Counted from the first letter of the stretch, positions 1 to 9,283 are shown. The stretch is 64,000 nucleotides of DNA from Streptomyces sp. NBRC 110028 (GCF_001417735.1 NZ_BBUZ01000028.1:281610-345609); one strand, 5' to 3'. The notes: generated by a model from the sequence alone, not told the origin. Numbers and translations are program-made.

Positions 1-1
1 G

Positions 2-961
2 GTCCAGATGACCCGTAAGCGGGTCGGCCAGGGCCTGCTGGAGTCGTTCTCCGAGTCCTGTGTCCACTGCAACGGCCGCGGCGTGATCGTCCACATGGAC
101 CAGCCGACGGTGGCCGGCGGCGGTGGCGGCGGCAAGCGCAAGAAGAAGAAGGGCGGCGGCCAGCAGGCGCCCGCGCCGGAGGAGACCTCCGTGGCCGACG
201 CCGAGACGGTCGTCGAGGCCGCCGAGGAGATCGCGGCGGAGATCGCCGAGCCGAAGGCGCTGCCGGAGCCGGTCTTCGCGGCCGACGAGGAGCTGTACAG
301 CAGCGCCGCCGAGGCCGAGGCCGCCGCGGGCCGCGGACGGACCCGGCGCCGGGCGACGCGCAAGGTGTCCGCCCCGGCCGGCGCCCCGAAGAGCGCCGAG
401 CAGCCGCAGGCCGTGGTCGTCGTCGCGGACGAGCCGAAGCCGGAGGCGGCCGCCGAGGCGCCCGAGGCCGCCGCTCCCGCCCCCGAGCCGGAGACGGCCG
501 GGCCGGAGGCCGCCGAGGAGGCCGCTCCCGCGCCGCGTGCGCGCCGCCGGGCGACCCGTAAGGTGTCCGCTCCGGCGGGCTCGCCGACAGGCTCCGAGGA
601 CGCCGCCGTGGTGGTCGTCAGCGCTCCCGCCACCGAGCCGAAGCCGGAGGCCGACGAGCCGGCGGACGGCGAGAAGCCGGACGGTGGCGAGGCTGCGGAC
701 GGTGGCGAGGCGGCGGACGGCGAGGCCAAGGCACCGGCGAAGAAGGCGGCCCGTAAGACGGCCAAGAAGGCGCCGGCGAAGAAGACGGCCGCCAAGAAGA
801 CCGCCGCGAAGAAGACCGCGTCGAAGACGACCGCGGCCAAGAAGACGACCGCGAAGAAGACGACGGCGAAGAAGACGACCGCCAAGAAGACGGCGTCGAA
901 GAAGACCGCGGCGGCGGAGCAGCAGACGCCGCAGTCGGTCTCGGCCGCCGCCGACGACTGA
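2..961 (+). CDS. rne: Ribonuclease E/G, C-terminal part (5' end outside window)
   Basis: This is the end of the endoribonuclease that processes and degrades RNA in actinobacteria. The reading frame is open from the first base, so the catalytic S1/RNase H-like domains lie upstream of the window. Visible are the MTRKRVGQGL segment and the CVHCNGRG zinc-link motif (CxxC) that joins RNase E/G subunits. After it come about 190 residues of acidic Ala/Glu/Pro-rich disorder with two copies of a TRRRATRKVSAPAG-like motif. The last ~75 residues are Lys/Ala/Thr repeats of the AAKKT type, resembling a histone H1 tail and likely to bind RNA. A hairpin terminator follows at 979-1016. Family assignment is firm; the function of the tail is inferred. 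Confidence 0.9.
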   Translation, partial: VQMTRKRVGQGLLESFSESCVHCNGRGVIVHMDQPTVAGGGGGGKRKKKKGGGQQAPAPEETSVADAETVVEAAEEIAAEIAEPKALPEPVFAADEELYSSAAEAEAAAGRGRTRRRATRKVSAPAGAPKSAEQPQAVVVVADEPKPEAAAEAPEAAAPAPEPETAGPEAAEEAAPAPRARRRATRKVSAPAGSPTGSEDAAVVVVSAPATEPKPEADEPADGEKPDGGEAADGGEAADGEAKAPAKKAARKTAKKAPAKKTAAKKTAAKKTASKTTAAKKTTAKKTTAKKTTAKKTASKKTAAAEQQTPQSVSAAADD

Positions 962-978
962 GGGGGACGGTCATCAGT

Positions 979-1016
979 CCGGAGGGCACCTGCGCAGGTG
1001 CGTAGGTGCCCTCCGG
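979..1016 (+). terminator. Hairpin terminator after rne
   Basis: A perfect 12-bp inverted repeat (979-990 with 1005-1016, arm CCGGAGGGCACC) encloses a 14-nt loop. No U-tract follows, as is common for Streptomyces terminators. It separates rne from the rplU leader. Confidence 0.65.
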
Positions 1017-1141
1017 GCTCTGGTAGCCTTGACCCTCGGCGTCTTACGCCAAGCCCCTGAGCACATCCCTCCCGTTCCGCGGGAGAGGCCGCTCGGCCGG
1101 TGCTGAACCGCGAGATATCACTCGGGGAATCACTCGGTTGT

Positions 1142-1162
1142 CATGACCTTCGTGGGGTCATG
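1142..1162 (+). promoter_or_regulatory. Hairpin in the rplU leader
   Basis: A 7-bp perfect stem (1142-1148 CATGACC with 1156-1162 GGTCATG) lies in the untranslated leader about 55 nt before rplU. L21 mRNA leaders are regulatory in some other bacteria. A role here is only a guess; the stem is what can be seen. Confidence 0.25.
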
Positions 1163-1214
1163 TGGAGCGGCTGGCATCAGAGGTCCCGTTTACTAGCGAG
1201 AGAGTGAGAACCGC

Positions 1215-1535
1215 GTGTACGCAATCGTGCGCACCGGCGGCCGCCAGCAGAAGGTAGCCGTGGGCGATGTCATCGAGGTCGACCGGATCGGCACCAGCAA
1301 GGTCGGCGACACCGTCGAGCTCTCGACTCTGCTCGTTGTCGACGGCGATGCCGTCACCAGCGATCCGTGGGTCCTGGCCGGTGTGAAGGTTCGCGCCGAG
1401 GTCGTTGACCACCACAAGGGTGCCAAGATCGACATCCTGAAGTACAAGAACAAGACCGGTTACCGGAAGCGGATCGGCCACCGCCAGCTGCACACCGCGC
1501 TGAAGATCACCGGCATCGACTCGGCTGCGAAGTAA
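1215..1535 (+). CDS. rplU: 50S ribosomal protein L21
   Basis: L21 binds 23S rRNA in the large ribosomal subunit. The 106-residue product has the full family length and the hallmark start YAIVRTGGRQQKV, and ends with the typical YRKRIGHRQLHT segment. The start is GTG at 1215, preceded by a purine-rich GAGAGAGTGAGAA stretch. rpmA follows 14 nt downstream, giving the near-universal rplU-rpmA pair, with obg behind it. Confidence 0.97.
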   Translation: MYAIVRTGGRQQKVAVGDVIEVDRIGTSKVGDTVELSTLLVVDGDAVTSDPWVLAGVKVRAEVVDHHKGAKIDILKYKNKTGYRKRIGHRQLHTALKITGIDSAAK

Positions 1536-1549
1536 GGGACTGAGGAGAC

Positions 1550-1807
1550 ATGGCACACAAGAAGGGCGCATCGTCCACTCGGAACGGTCGCGACTCCAAC
1601 GCCCAGCGGCTCGGGGTCAAGCGCTTCGGCGGCCAGGCCGTCAACGCGGGTGAGATCCTCGTCCGCCAGCGCGGCACGCACTTCCACCCGGGCACGGGCG
1701 TCGGCCGCGGCGGCGACGACACGCTGTTCGCGCTGGCCGCCGGTGCGGTGCAGTTCGGCACCCACCGTGGCCGCAAGGTCGTGAACATCGTTCCGGTCGC
1801 CGAGTAA
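1550..1807 (+). CDS. rpmA: 50S ribosomal protein L27
   Basis: L27 sits at the peptidyl-transferase centre, its N-terminus reaching toward tRNA. The 85-residue product has the expected MAHKKGASSTRNGRDS start and RQRGTHFHPG core. No cleavable N-terminal extension, as seen in Firmicutes, is present. The gene has a good GAGGAG ribosome-binding site and is co-transcribed with rplU; a strong hairpin follows its stop. Confidence 0.97.
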   Translation: MAHKKGASSTRNGRDSNAQRLGVKRFGGQAVNAGEILVRQRGTHFHPGTGVGRGGDDTLFALAAGAVQFGTHRGRKVVNIVPVAE

Positions 1808-1838
1808 TTCCGGCACCGGCACGACGCCACACACCTTT

Positions 1839-1888
1839 CCGAGGGCGGACCGCTCTTTCCCGTGACGGGGAAGCGGGTCCGCCCTCGG
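1839..1888 (+). terminator. Long hairpin between rpmA and obg
   Basis: A 13-bp perfect stem (1839-1851 with 1876-1888, arm CCGAGGGCGGACC) encloses a partly paired loop. It probably terminates or attenuates rplU-rpmA transcription before obg, allowing obg to be expressed differently from the ribosomal genes. Confidence 0.6.
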
Positions 1889-1945
1889 CGCGTTATCCCG
1901 GTAACGACGACACACCGATCCCGTACGCAACTGGAGGCACCCGTC

Positions 1946-3379
1946 ATGACCACCTTCGTGGACCGCGTCGAGCTGCACGTCGCCGCGGGTAGCGGAGGCC
2001 ACGGCTGCGCCTCCGTACACCGCGAGAAGTTCAAGCCGCTCGGCGGCCCGGACGGCGGAAACGGTGGCCGGGGCGGCGATGTGATCCTGGTCGTCGACCA
2101 GTCGGTCACCACGCTGCTCGAGTACCACCACAGCCCGCACCGCAAGGCCACCAACGGCAAACCCGGCGAGGGCGGCCACCGCTCCGGCAAGGACGGCAGC
2201 GACCTGGTCCTGCCGGTCCCGGACGGCACGGTCGTCCTCGACAAGAAGGGCAACGTGCTCGCCGACCTGATCGGCGAGGGCACCACCTACATCGCCGCCC
2301 AGGGCGGCCGTGGCGGCCTCGGCAACGCGGCCCTCGCCTCGGCCCGCCGCAAGGCCCCCGGCTTCGCGCTGCTGGGCGAGCCGGGCCACGCCGGGGACGT
2401 CGTCCTGGAGCTGAAGACCGTCGCGGACGTGGCCCTCGTCGGCTACCCGAGCGCCGGCAAGTCTTCCCTGATCTCGGTGCTCTCGGCCGCCAAGCCGAAG
2501 ATCGCCGACTACCCCTTCACCACCCTGGTCCCCAACCTCGGCGTGGTGACGGCCGGTTCGACCGTCTACACCATCGCGGACGTGCCCGGTCTGATCCCGG
2601 GCGCCAGCCAGGGCAAGGGCCTCGGCCTGGAGTTCCTGCGCCATGTGGAGCGCTGCTCGGTGCTGGTGCACGTCCTGGACACCGCGGCCCTGGAGTCCGA
2701 GCGTGACCCGCTGACCGATCTCGATGTCATCGAGGCCGAACTCGCCGAGTACGGCGGCCTGGAGGACCGGCCCCGGCTCGTCGTCCTCAACAAGGTCGAC
2801 ATCCCCGACGGCAAGGACCTCGCCGACATCATCCGCCCGGACCTGGAGGCCCGCGGCTACCAGGTCTTCGAGGCCTCGGCCATCGCCCATCTCGGCCTCA
2901 AGGAGCTGTCGTTCGCCCTCGCGGACATCGTCGGACGAGCGCGCGCGGCCAAGCCGAAGGAGGAGGCGACCAGGATCGTCATCCGTCCGAAGGCCGTGGA
3001 CGACGCGGGCTTCAAGGTCGTCGTCGAGGACGGTTTCTACCGCGTCGTGGGCGAGAAGCCCGAGCGCTGGGTCCGCCAGACCGACTTCAACAACGACGAG
3101 GCCGTCGGCTACCTCGCCGACCGGCTGAACCGCCTCGGCGTCGAGGAGGAGCTGGTGAAGGCGGGCGCCCACGCGGGCGACGAGGTCGTCATCGGCCCCG
3201 AGGACAACGCGGTCGTCTTCGACTGGGAGCCGACGCTCGCGGCCGGTGCCGAGATGCTGGGCCGCCGCGGTGAGGACCACCGCTTCGAGGCCCCCCGCCC
3301 GGCGGCGCAGCGGCGCCGCGACCGGGACACGGAGCGGGACGAAGCGGAGGAGGAGTACGAGTCGTTCAAGCCCTTCTAG
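1946..3379 (+). CDS. obg: GTPase Obg/CgtA
   Basis: Obg is an essential GTPase for 50S assembly; in Streptomyces it also influences the onset of aerial growth and sporulation. The 477-residue product has the glycine-rich Obg fold at residues 1-160 (GGPDGGNGGRGGDV), a G domain with GYPSAGKSS (P-loop) and DVPGLIPGA (G3), NKVD (G4), and an OCT domain followed by a charged tail. The ATG at 1946 is chosen because GGAGG lies just upstream and the Obg fold begins immediately. Upstream in-frame codons fall inside the rpmA-obg hairpin. Confidence 0.96.
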   Translation: MTTFVDRVELHVAAGSGGHGCASVHREKFKPLGGPDGGNGGRGGDVILVVDQSVTTLLEYHHSPHRKATNGKPGEGGHRSGKDGSDLVLPVPDGTVVLDKKGNVLADLIGEGTTYIAAQGGRGGLGNAALASARRKAPGFALLGEPGHAGDVVLELKTVADVALVGYPSAGKSSLISVLSAAKPKIADYPFTTLVPNLGVVTAGSTVYTIADVPGLIPGASQGKGLGLEFLRHVERCSVLVHVLDTAALESERDPLTDLDVIEAELAEYGGLEDRPRLVVLNKVDIPDGKDLADIIRPDLEARGYQVFEASAIAHLGLKELSFALADIVGRARAAKPKEEATRIVIRPKAVDDAGFKVVVEDGFYRVVGEKPERWVRQTDFNNDEAVGYLADRLNRLGVEEELVKAGAHAGDEVVIGPEDNAVVFDWEPTLAAGAEMLGRRGEDHRFEAPRPAAQRRRDRDTERDEAEEEYESFKPF

Positions 3380-3463
3380 GGGCCGGGGCCGGGGTGGGCG
3401 GCCCCCGCCACGAGCCCTGACAGCGGCTCTCGGCCGCGACGGACCGGTGGCACGGCAAAAGGA

Positions 3464-3484
3464 CCCGGGAGCGATGCTCCCGGG
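3464..3484. terminator. Bidirectional terminator between convergent genes
   Basis: A 9-bp perfect stem (CCCGGGAGC / GCTCCCGGG) with a 3-nt loop lies between obg (plus) and the membrane transferase (minus). Read on the minus strand it is followed by a T-run (TCCTTTTG), so it is best suited to terminate the minus-strand gene. Confidence 0.75.
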
Positions 3485-3508
3485 CCCTTACGCGTGGCCG
3501 GCGGCGGC

Positions 3509-5596
3509 TCAGACCGTCGCCGTCTCCTCCGGCTCCGACGATCCGGCCTCCAGCTCCGCCTCCTCGGCCGCGTCCCGGGCCTCCCGCTGCGCGGGGATCT
3601 CATCGGCCAGCCGCGTGGCCATCCGCACCCGGCGCTCGTCGGCCTTCCGGCACAGCGTCTGCGCGGCCTGGTCGAAGCGCACCAGGGACGGCGGGTCGGA
3701 CGGCCCGAGCAGGTGCACCTTCAGCTCGGCGCGGGCGGCCGCGAGGGTGTCCTTCTCGGGGTCGCGGACGGCCTCCAGCAGCTCCGGGACCTCCGTCGCC
3801 TCGGGGCTGAGGATCGTGGCGGCGCGCACGGTCGGGAAGGTCGCCCGGAACTCCTCCTCGCTCAGCCCGCTGGTGTTCGCCACCGCGTACGGCTTCTCGC
3901 TCGTCAGGTAGTCCGAGACGACGCTCGACACATCGCTGATCAGCACATCGGCCTGGTTGAAGCAGGTGAAGATGGCCGGCCGCGGCCCGGTGATGATCTG
4001 GTGCTCCCAGTCCGGCAGCGACGTCCAGTAGGCGCTCTCCCAGGCGGCGGTGGCCGCCGCCACGCCCGCGGCGCGGTTGTCGTCCGGGGTGCCCTGGAGC
4101 TTCATGCGCTCGATCTCGTCCGCGCTGTGGCGGAAGGACGTGCTGGTGAGCTGGTTCAGCTCATCGGCACGCCGGTTCAGCTCGGCCGCGGCCTCGGCGG
4201 GCGGACGGGCCCCGCCGCGCTTGGTGTTCGCCTCGGCGATCATCGCCTTGATGCGGTCGTCGGCGTGGCCGGCCCGCCGGTCGACGGAGCCGGTCATCGG
4301 GTGCGGCTTGTACAGCAGCCGCACCTTGGGGTCGGCGAGCAGTTCGCGGACGATGTTCTCGCCGGCCAGGATGACCGAGGTGTTGCCGGGGTTGCCGTCC
4401 CAGCCCTCCCAGGTCGGCGCGTACAGCACGGTGGTGTACTCGCCGGTCGGGGCGCCCGCGTAGGGGCGGATCGGCGCCAGCTGCGGGCGGCCGACCTCCA
4501 CGACGTCCTTGTCCTCGACGCCGATGTCGGCGAGCTGGTAGCGGTCGCGCGCGGCCGGGCCCGCGACCCACACCTCGTCGTACGCCTTGGCGTACGGGTT
4601 GCAGCTGGAGAGCTTGTCGCTCTCGCCGTGGTTGATGAACGCGTGCTTGATCGAGGGGATGCGCAGCACCTGCGAGGTCTTGCCCGAATTGGCCGGGTGC
4701 AGCAGCACCTTGAGCGTCGAGTGCTCGAGCCGCATCAGATGGGCGACCTTGGGGAGGCAGACGATCGGGACGTCCGTCGCGTCGATCTTCTGCACCATGA
4801 ACCGCTCGCGCAGCACGATGATGGGGTTGCCGTCGAGCGCGGCGAGGGTGGAGAGCCACATGTTCGCCTGGTAGGCGGAGCTGGTGCCGCCGGAGAAGTA
4901 CATGCCGACGGTCGGCTGGTACTCGGCCAGCCAGGTGTCGAGCCACTCCAGGGCCTTCGCCTCGCTCACCGCCCGCTTGCGCGGCAGCAGCCAGGTGGCC
5001 AGGTGGGCGGTGCCGGCGATGCCGATCAGCAGGGCGATCGAGAGGCCGACGGCTCCCCAGGCACCGTTCTTGGTGCCGGCGGTCAGCAGCAGTCCGGCGG
5101 TGGCGGGGGCGGCGAGCCGCAGCATCCGGCGGCCGTGCTGGCGGGCGAACAGCCGCGGCGGGGCATCGCTCAGGCGCAGCGCGGAGGCGTCGATGTTGCG
5201 CGTGACGAAGGGCAGCTGCCGCGTGCGGCGCACCATTATGGCGGCCGCCTGGCAGGCGAAGTGCACGACGTAGAAGAGCAGCAGCCCGACGGTCAGCGGC
5301 GCCTGCTCGTGCAGCGGATTGATTCCCTCTATCCGCAGCAGCCCGACCATGATGAGCATGTCGCGGAACAGCTGGCGCACCGTGATGTCGAAGCGGACCT
5401 TGCCCAGCAGCGACAGCAGACCGGGCTGCTTGTGCTGCAGGAAAAGATCGAGGGCGAGGCCGCACGCCGAGGAGGCGATGAAGAGCGGTACGTTCGGGAG
5501 TACGGCGCCGACGAGCTGTGTGGTGAAGAACACCACCATGGCGAGCAGCGCCGTGAGCTGTACGACCCGGCGTGGGGCGAATCCGGCGGAGGGCAC
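3509..5596 (-). CDS. Membrane protein with CDP-glycerol glycerophosphotransferase-like C-terminal half
   Basis: The 695-residue protein has several hydrophobic helices in its first ~230 residues. A cytoplasmic domain follows that resembles the CDP-glycerol glycerophosphotransferase/teichoic-acid polymerase fold, with segments such as AFINHGESDKLSS, VLYAPTWEGW, LLYKPHPMTGS and DVLISDVSSVVSDYL. It is therefore likely to build or transfer glycerol-phosphate-type envelope polymers, but the substrate is unknown. The start is GTG at 5596, with AGGAG 8 nt upstream; a longer frame from TTG at 5710 has no ribosome-binding site. It is a stand-alone minus-strand gene convergent with obg. Confidence 0.75.
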   Translation of the reverse strand: MPSAGFAPRRVVQLTALLAMVVFFTTQLVGAVLPNVPLFIASSACGLALDLFLQHKQPGLLSLLGKVRFDITVRQLFRDMLIMVGLLRIEGINPLHEQAPLTVGLLLFYVVHFACQAAAIMVRRTRQLPFVTRNIDASALRLSDAPPRLFARQHGRRMLRLAAPATAGLLLTAGTKNGAWGAVGLSIALLIGIAGTAHLATWLLPRKRAVSEAKALEWLDTWLAEYQPTVGMYFSGGTSSAYQANMWLSTLAALDGNPIIVLRERFMVQKIDATDVPIVCLPKVAHLMRLEHSTLKVLLHPANSGKTSQVLRIPSIKHAFINHGESDKLSSCNPYAKAYDEVWVAGPAARDRYQLADIGVEDKDVVEVGRPQLAPIRPYAGAPTGEYTTVLYAPTWEGWDGNPGNTSVILAGENIVRELLADPKVRLLYKPHPMTGSVDRRAGHADDRIKAMIAEANTKRGGARPPAEAAAELNRRADELNQLTSTSFRHSADEIERMKLQGTPDDNRAAGVAAATAAWESAYWTSLPDWEHQIITGPRPAIFTCFNQADVLISDVSSVVSDYLTSEKPYAVANTSGLSEEEFRATFPTVRAATILSPEATEVPELLEAVRDPEKDTLAAARAELKVHLLGPSDPPSLVRFDQAAQTLCRKADERRVRMATRLADEIPAQREARDAAEEAELEAGSSEPEETATV

Positions 5597-5911
5597 GGGT
5601 TGGGCTCCTGGCGGGAGGGCGGTGGACGACTGGGGGGACCCCTGACCGTATGCCGCCGTCCGGCCCGGTGACAATCCGCGCAGGTGCCAACCGCCCCGAA
5701 ACAGGCCCAAACGCTCCGCGGAGCGGTCCGGGCGGCCGTCGCGGCGGTGAAGCGGCGGCGAAATGGCGGCGAAATGGCCGGGCGGCCATGGGCCCGGCTC
5801 ACGTAGATTGCCCCCTTGTCATGATGTGAGTGTGCAGGACACGCGTTTTACGCTCATCGCGAGGTGCGCGTGAGAGCCGGGGACGAGCCCGGGGATGAGC
5901 AGGGGAGAGGC
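5597..5911. other. Divergent intergenic region upstream of proB
   Basis: These 315 bp between divergent genes contain no coding sequence I can support. A direct repeat of GCGGCGAAATG occurs near 5750-5775. The region must hold promoters for both genes; I could not assign hexamers reliably. Confidence 0.4.
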
Positions 5912-7105
5912 GTGGCGAAGCAGGACGGGTCGGCGGTACGGGACGAGGTGGCCGCGGCCCGCAGGATCGTGGTGAAGATCGGTTCGTCTTCCCTCACCAC
6001 CGCGGCAGGGGGGCTGGACGCGGACCGGGTTGACGCGCTGGTGGACGTGCTCGCGAAGGTGCTCGGCCAGGACGCGGGCGGGGACGGCGGTGCGGGCGGT
6101 GGTGCCGGCGGCGCGGGCGGCAAGGAGATAGTCCTGGTCTCCTCCGGGGCCATCGCCGCCGGACTCGCCCCCCTGGGCCTGGACCGGCGCCCCCGCGACC
6201 TCGCCCGCCAGCAGGCCGCCGCGAGCGTCGGACAGGGCCTGCTGGTGGCCCGCTACACCGCCTCCTTCGCGCGCTACGGGCGCCGGGTCGGCCAGGTGCT
6301 GCTCACCACGGACGACACCAGCCGCCGCGCCCACTACCGCAACGCCACCCGGACCCTGGACCAGCTGCTGGCCATGGGCGCCCTGCCGATCGTCAACGAG
6401 AACGACACCGTGGCCACCGACGAGATCCGGTTCGGGGACAACGACCGCCTCGCGGCCCTGGTCGCCCATCTCGTACGGGCCGATCTGCTGGTGCTGCTCT
6501 CCGATGTGGACGGGCTCTACGACGGCGACCCCAGGACCCCGGGAACCTCGCGGATCGACGAGGTCAAGGGCCCCCAGGACCTCGCCGGGGTCTCGATCGG
6601 CAGCGCGGGCCGCTCCGGAGTCGGTACGGGCGGCATGGTCACCAAGGTCGAGGCGGCCCGGATCGCCGCCGCGGCCGGGGTCCCGGTGGTGCTCACCTCC
6701 GCCAGCCGGGCCGGGGACGCCCTGCTGGGCCGCCCCACCGGTACGTACTTCCACCGCACCGGCCGCCGCTCGGCCGACCGGCTGCTGTGGCTCGCCCACG
6801 CCTCGGAGCCCCGCGGCGCGCTCACCCTGGACGACGGGGCGGTGCGGGCCGTCGTGGAGCGCCGCACGTCGCTGCTGCCCGCGGGGATCGCGGCGGTGGA
6901 GGGCGAGTTCACCGCCGGGGACCCGGTCGAGCTGCGGGACACCGAGGGCCGCGCGGTGGCCCGCGGGCTGGTGAACTTCGACGCCAAGGAGATCCCGCGG
7001 CTGATCGGCCGCTCGACCCGCGACCTCGCGCGCGAGCTGGGCCCCGCGTACGAGCGCGAGGTCGTGCACCGGGACGACCTGGTGGTGCTGCACCGCCACG
7101 GATGA
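5912..7105 (+). CDS. proB: Glutamate 5-kinase
   Basis: ProB phosphorylates glutamate to gamma-glutamyl phosphate, the first step of proline synthesis, and feeds ProA encoded 0.9 kb downstream. The amino-acid-kinase domain begins at IVVKIGSSSLT, continues through VSSGAIAAG, QGLLVARY and NENDTVA, and ends in GTGGMVTKVEAA. A C-terminal PUA domain is present. A glycine-rich insert (GGDGGAGGGAGGAGG) near residue 55 looks like a low-complexity loop expansion. GTG at 5912 follows AGGGGAGAGG; an earlier GTG at 5864 is possible but lengthens the N-terminus beyond relatives. Confidence 0.95.
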   Translation: MAKQDGSAVRDEVAAARRIVVKIGSSSLTTAAGGLDADRVDALVDVLAKVLGQDAGGDGGAGGGAGGAGGKEIVLVSSGAIAAGLAPLGLDRRPRDLARQQAAASVGQGLLVARYTASFARYGRRVGQVLLTTDDTSRRAHYRNATRTLDQLLAMGALPIVNENDTVATDEIRFGDNDRLAALVAHLVRADLLVLLSDVDGLYDGDPRTPGTSRIDEVKGPQDLAGVSIGSAGRSGVGTGGMVTKVEAARIAAAAGVPVVLTSASRAGDALLGRPTGTYFHRTGRRSADRLLWLAHASEPRGALTLDDGAVRAVVERRTSLLPAGIAAVEGEFTAGDPVELRDTEGRAVARGLVNFDAKEIPRLIGRSTRDLARELGPAYEREVVHRDDLVVLHRHG

Positions 7106-7383
7106 GCCGTCCCGTCGGGGCCCGCACGGGCCGGGGCGCCCGCCCGGCCGGCCGGGGGTGCCCCGGAAGGTGAGCCGGGCCTCAAAAAAAGGGGGGCTTA
7201 CCTTCCGCAAAAACGCCCCGCGGCCGCGCGAGGACTGGTCAACTTTGTTCAACGGGGTCGCGCGGGCAGCGGGCCCGCGGTGGGAACGCGGCGGGTCCGG
7301 ATCGGCACCGCCGGCCACGGCACCACCGCACCACAGTGCTCCGCCCGCGCGTGAGCGGAGCAGCGAGCTACAGGAGGCCGCCG

Positions 7384-7887
7384 GTGAGACGAGGGCGCCC
7401 GGGGGCGCCGCCCCGAGGGGCGGCGGAGCGCACCCTGACCAGTGTCGGGTTGAACGGTGCCGGCGCGAACGGTGCCGGCGCGAACGGCGCCGGGGCGGGC
7501 GATGCCGGGACGGAGGACGCGACGGCGCAGGGCAAGCGGGTCGAGGTGTCCCGGCTGTGGCACATCACGCTGAGCGTCTCGGGTGCCGAGGCGCCGCTGC
7601 GGGAGGTCCGGCGGGCGCTGGAGCAGCTGGCCCACGACCATCCCTTCCTGCTGACCAGTCGCTACGCCAACGATCACGCCGAGATCCGGTACTGGGAGGA
7701 GGCGCGCGATCTGCACGACGCCGCGGCGGTGGCGCTGCGGCTGTGGGGCGAGCACCGTTCGACGGCCAAGCTGCCGCCATGGGAGATCGTCGGGCTCGAG
7801 GTCATCGACCGTGATACGTATCACCAGCGCATCGCCGAGGGATACGGGCCGCCACCGGCTTCTCCGGTGGGTGTGCACCCGTTCTGA
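7384..7887 (+). CDS. Conserved actinobacterial protein of unknown function
   Basis: I recognise this as a conserved Streptomyces protein encoded between proB and proA but know no function for it. The 167-residue product begins with a low-complexity stretch that includes three tandem copies of NGAGA. The compact conserved domain runs from VSRLWHITLSVSG through FLLTSRYANDHAEIRYWEEARDLHDAAAVALRLW to PPPASPVGVHPF. GTG at 7384 is selected because a perfect AGGAGG lies 6 nt upstream. No signal peptide or membrane helix is seen, so it is probably cytoplasmic. Confidence 0.75.
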   Translation: MRRGRPGAPPRGAAERTLTSVGLNGAGANGAGANGAGAGDAGTEDATAQGKRVEVSRLWHITLSVSGAEAPLREVRRALEQLAHDHPFLLTSRYANDHAEIRYWEEARDLHDAAAVALRLWGEHRSTAKLPPWEIVGLEVIDRDTYHQRIAEGYGPPPASPVGVHPF

Positions 7888-7978
7888 AGGGGCGGGCGGG
7901 GCGCCGAGATGTGAGAAGGCCATCTCGAAGGGCGGAATACCGGAGGGATCGCCGCGCTCGGCTCAGTAGGCTGCCTGC

Positions 7979-9283
7979 ATGACCAGCGCACCCACGTCGC
8001 CGCTCACCGACCCCTGGCCGAAGTCCCCGGTCCTCCAGACCGCCTATCGGGCGCGCGCCGCGGCCGTCGACCTCGCCCCGCTGCCGCGCGCACTGAAGGA
8101 CGACGCGCTGCTGGCGATGGCCGACGCGCTGGAGGTGCGGACGAAGGAGATCGTCGAGGCCAACGCCGCCGATGTGGAGCGGGCCCGGGAGGCGGGCACG
8201 AGCGAGGCGATCGTCGACCGGCTGACCCTCACCCCGGAGCGGGTGCGGGCCATCGCCTCCGATGTCCGCGACGTGGTCGCGCTGCCCGACCCGGTCGGCG
8301 AGGTGGTGCGCGGTTCGACGCTCCCCAACGGCATCGACCTGCGCCAGGTGCGCGTCCCGCTGGGCGTCGTCGGCATCATCTACGAGGCCCGCCCGAACGT
8401 CACCGTGGACGCCGCCGCGCTGTGCCTGAAGTCGGGCAACGCCGTCCTGCTGCGCGGCTCTTCGTCGGCGTACCACTCGAACAGCGCGCTGGTGAAGGTG
8501 CTGCGCGACGCCGTCGGCGGCGCCGGACTGCCCGCGGACGCCGTTCAGCTGGTGCCGGGGGAGAGCCGGGAGTCGGTGCGCGAGCTGATGCGCGCCCGCG
8601 GCCTGGTGGACGTGCTGATTCCGCGCGGCGGCGCCTCGCTCATCCGTACGGTGGTCGAGGAGTCGACGGTGCCGGTCATCGAGACCGGCACCGGCAACTG
8701 CCACGTCTACGTGGACGCCCAGGCCGACCTGGACATGGCCGTGGACATCCTGGTGAACTCCAAGGCCCAGCGCCCGAGCGTGTGCAACGCGGCGGAGACC
8801 CTGCTGGTGCACCAGGACATCGCCGCCGAGTTCCTGCCGCGCGCGCTGGACGCGCTGGCGGCGGCCGGGGTCACGGTGCACGCCGACGAGCGGGTGCTGG
8901 CGCTGGCCGAGGCCGAGGGGACGAAGGCCACGGTCGTCCCGGCGGTGATGGAGGACTGGGAGACCGAGTACCTGTCGTACGACATCGCCGCGGCGGTCGT
9001 GGACTCCCTGGAGGCCGCGGTGGCCCACATCGGCCTGTGGTCCTCCGGTCACACCGAGGCCATCGTCACGACGTCACAGGCGGCCGCCCGCCGCTTCACC
9101 CAATTGGTGGACTCCACCACCGTCGCGGTGAACGCCTCCACCCGCTTCACGGACGGCAGCCAGTTCGGCTTCGGCGCCGAGATCGGCATCTCCACCCAGA
9201 AGCTCCACGCCCGGGGACCGATGGGACTGCCCGAGCTGACGTCGACCAAGTACATCGTCACCGGCGACGGACACACCCGCTGA
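7979..9283 (+). CDS. proA: Gamma-glutamyl phosphate reductase
   Basis: ProA reduces gamma-glutamyl phosphate to glutamate semialdehyde with NADPH, the second step of proline synthesis. The 434-residue product has the aldehyde-dehydrogenase-like fold: VPLGVVGIIYEARPNVT for cofactor binding, IPRGG, and the catalytic cysteine at about residue 269 in PSVCNAAETLL. The end FGFGAEIGISTQKLHARGPMGL is diagnostic. It starts at ATG 7979. The gene is separated from proB by one small conserved gene, so the two may not be strictly co-transcribed. Confidence 0.97.
   Translation: MTSAPTSPLTDPWPKSPVLQTAYRARAAAVDLAPLPRALKDDALLAMADALEVRTKEIVEANAADVERAREAGTSEAIVDRLTLTPERVRAIASDVRDVVALPDPVGEVVRGSTLPNGIDLRQVRVPLGVVGIIYEARPNVTVDAAALCLKSGNAVLLRGSSSAYHSNSALVKVLRDAVGGAGLPADAVQLVPGESRESVRELMRARGLVDVLIPRGGASLIRTVVEESTVPVIETGTGNCHVYVDAQADLDMAVDILVNSKAQRPSVCNAAETLLVHQDIAAEFLPRALDALAAAGVTVHADERVLALAEAEGTKATVVPAVMEDWETEYLSYDIAAAVVDSLEAAVAHIGLWSSGHTEAIVTTSQAAARRFTQLVDSTTVAVNASTRFTDGSQFGFGAEIGISTQKLHARGPMGLPELTSTKYIVTGDGHTR

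Noticed and set aside
1460..3280. Long minus-strand frame opposite rpmA and obg
   Set aside because: Typical antisense open frame in high-GC DNA; no ribosome-binding site or family resemblance, and obg is certain on the plus strand.
3494..5671. Long plus-strand frame across the membrane transferase gene
   Set aside because: Shadow of the minus-strand gene, which has coherent domains, a good ribosome-binding site and a terminator.
5864..5911. Upstream GTG start for proB
   Set aside because: GTG 5912 has a stronger purine-rich site and gives the family-typical N-terminus; kept only as an alternative.
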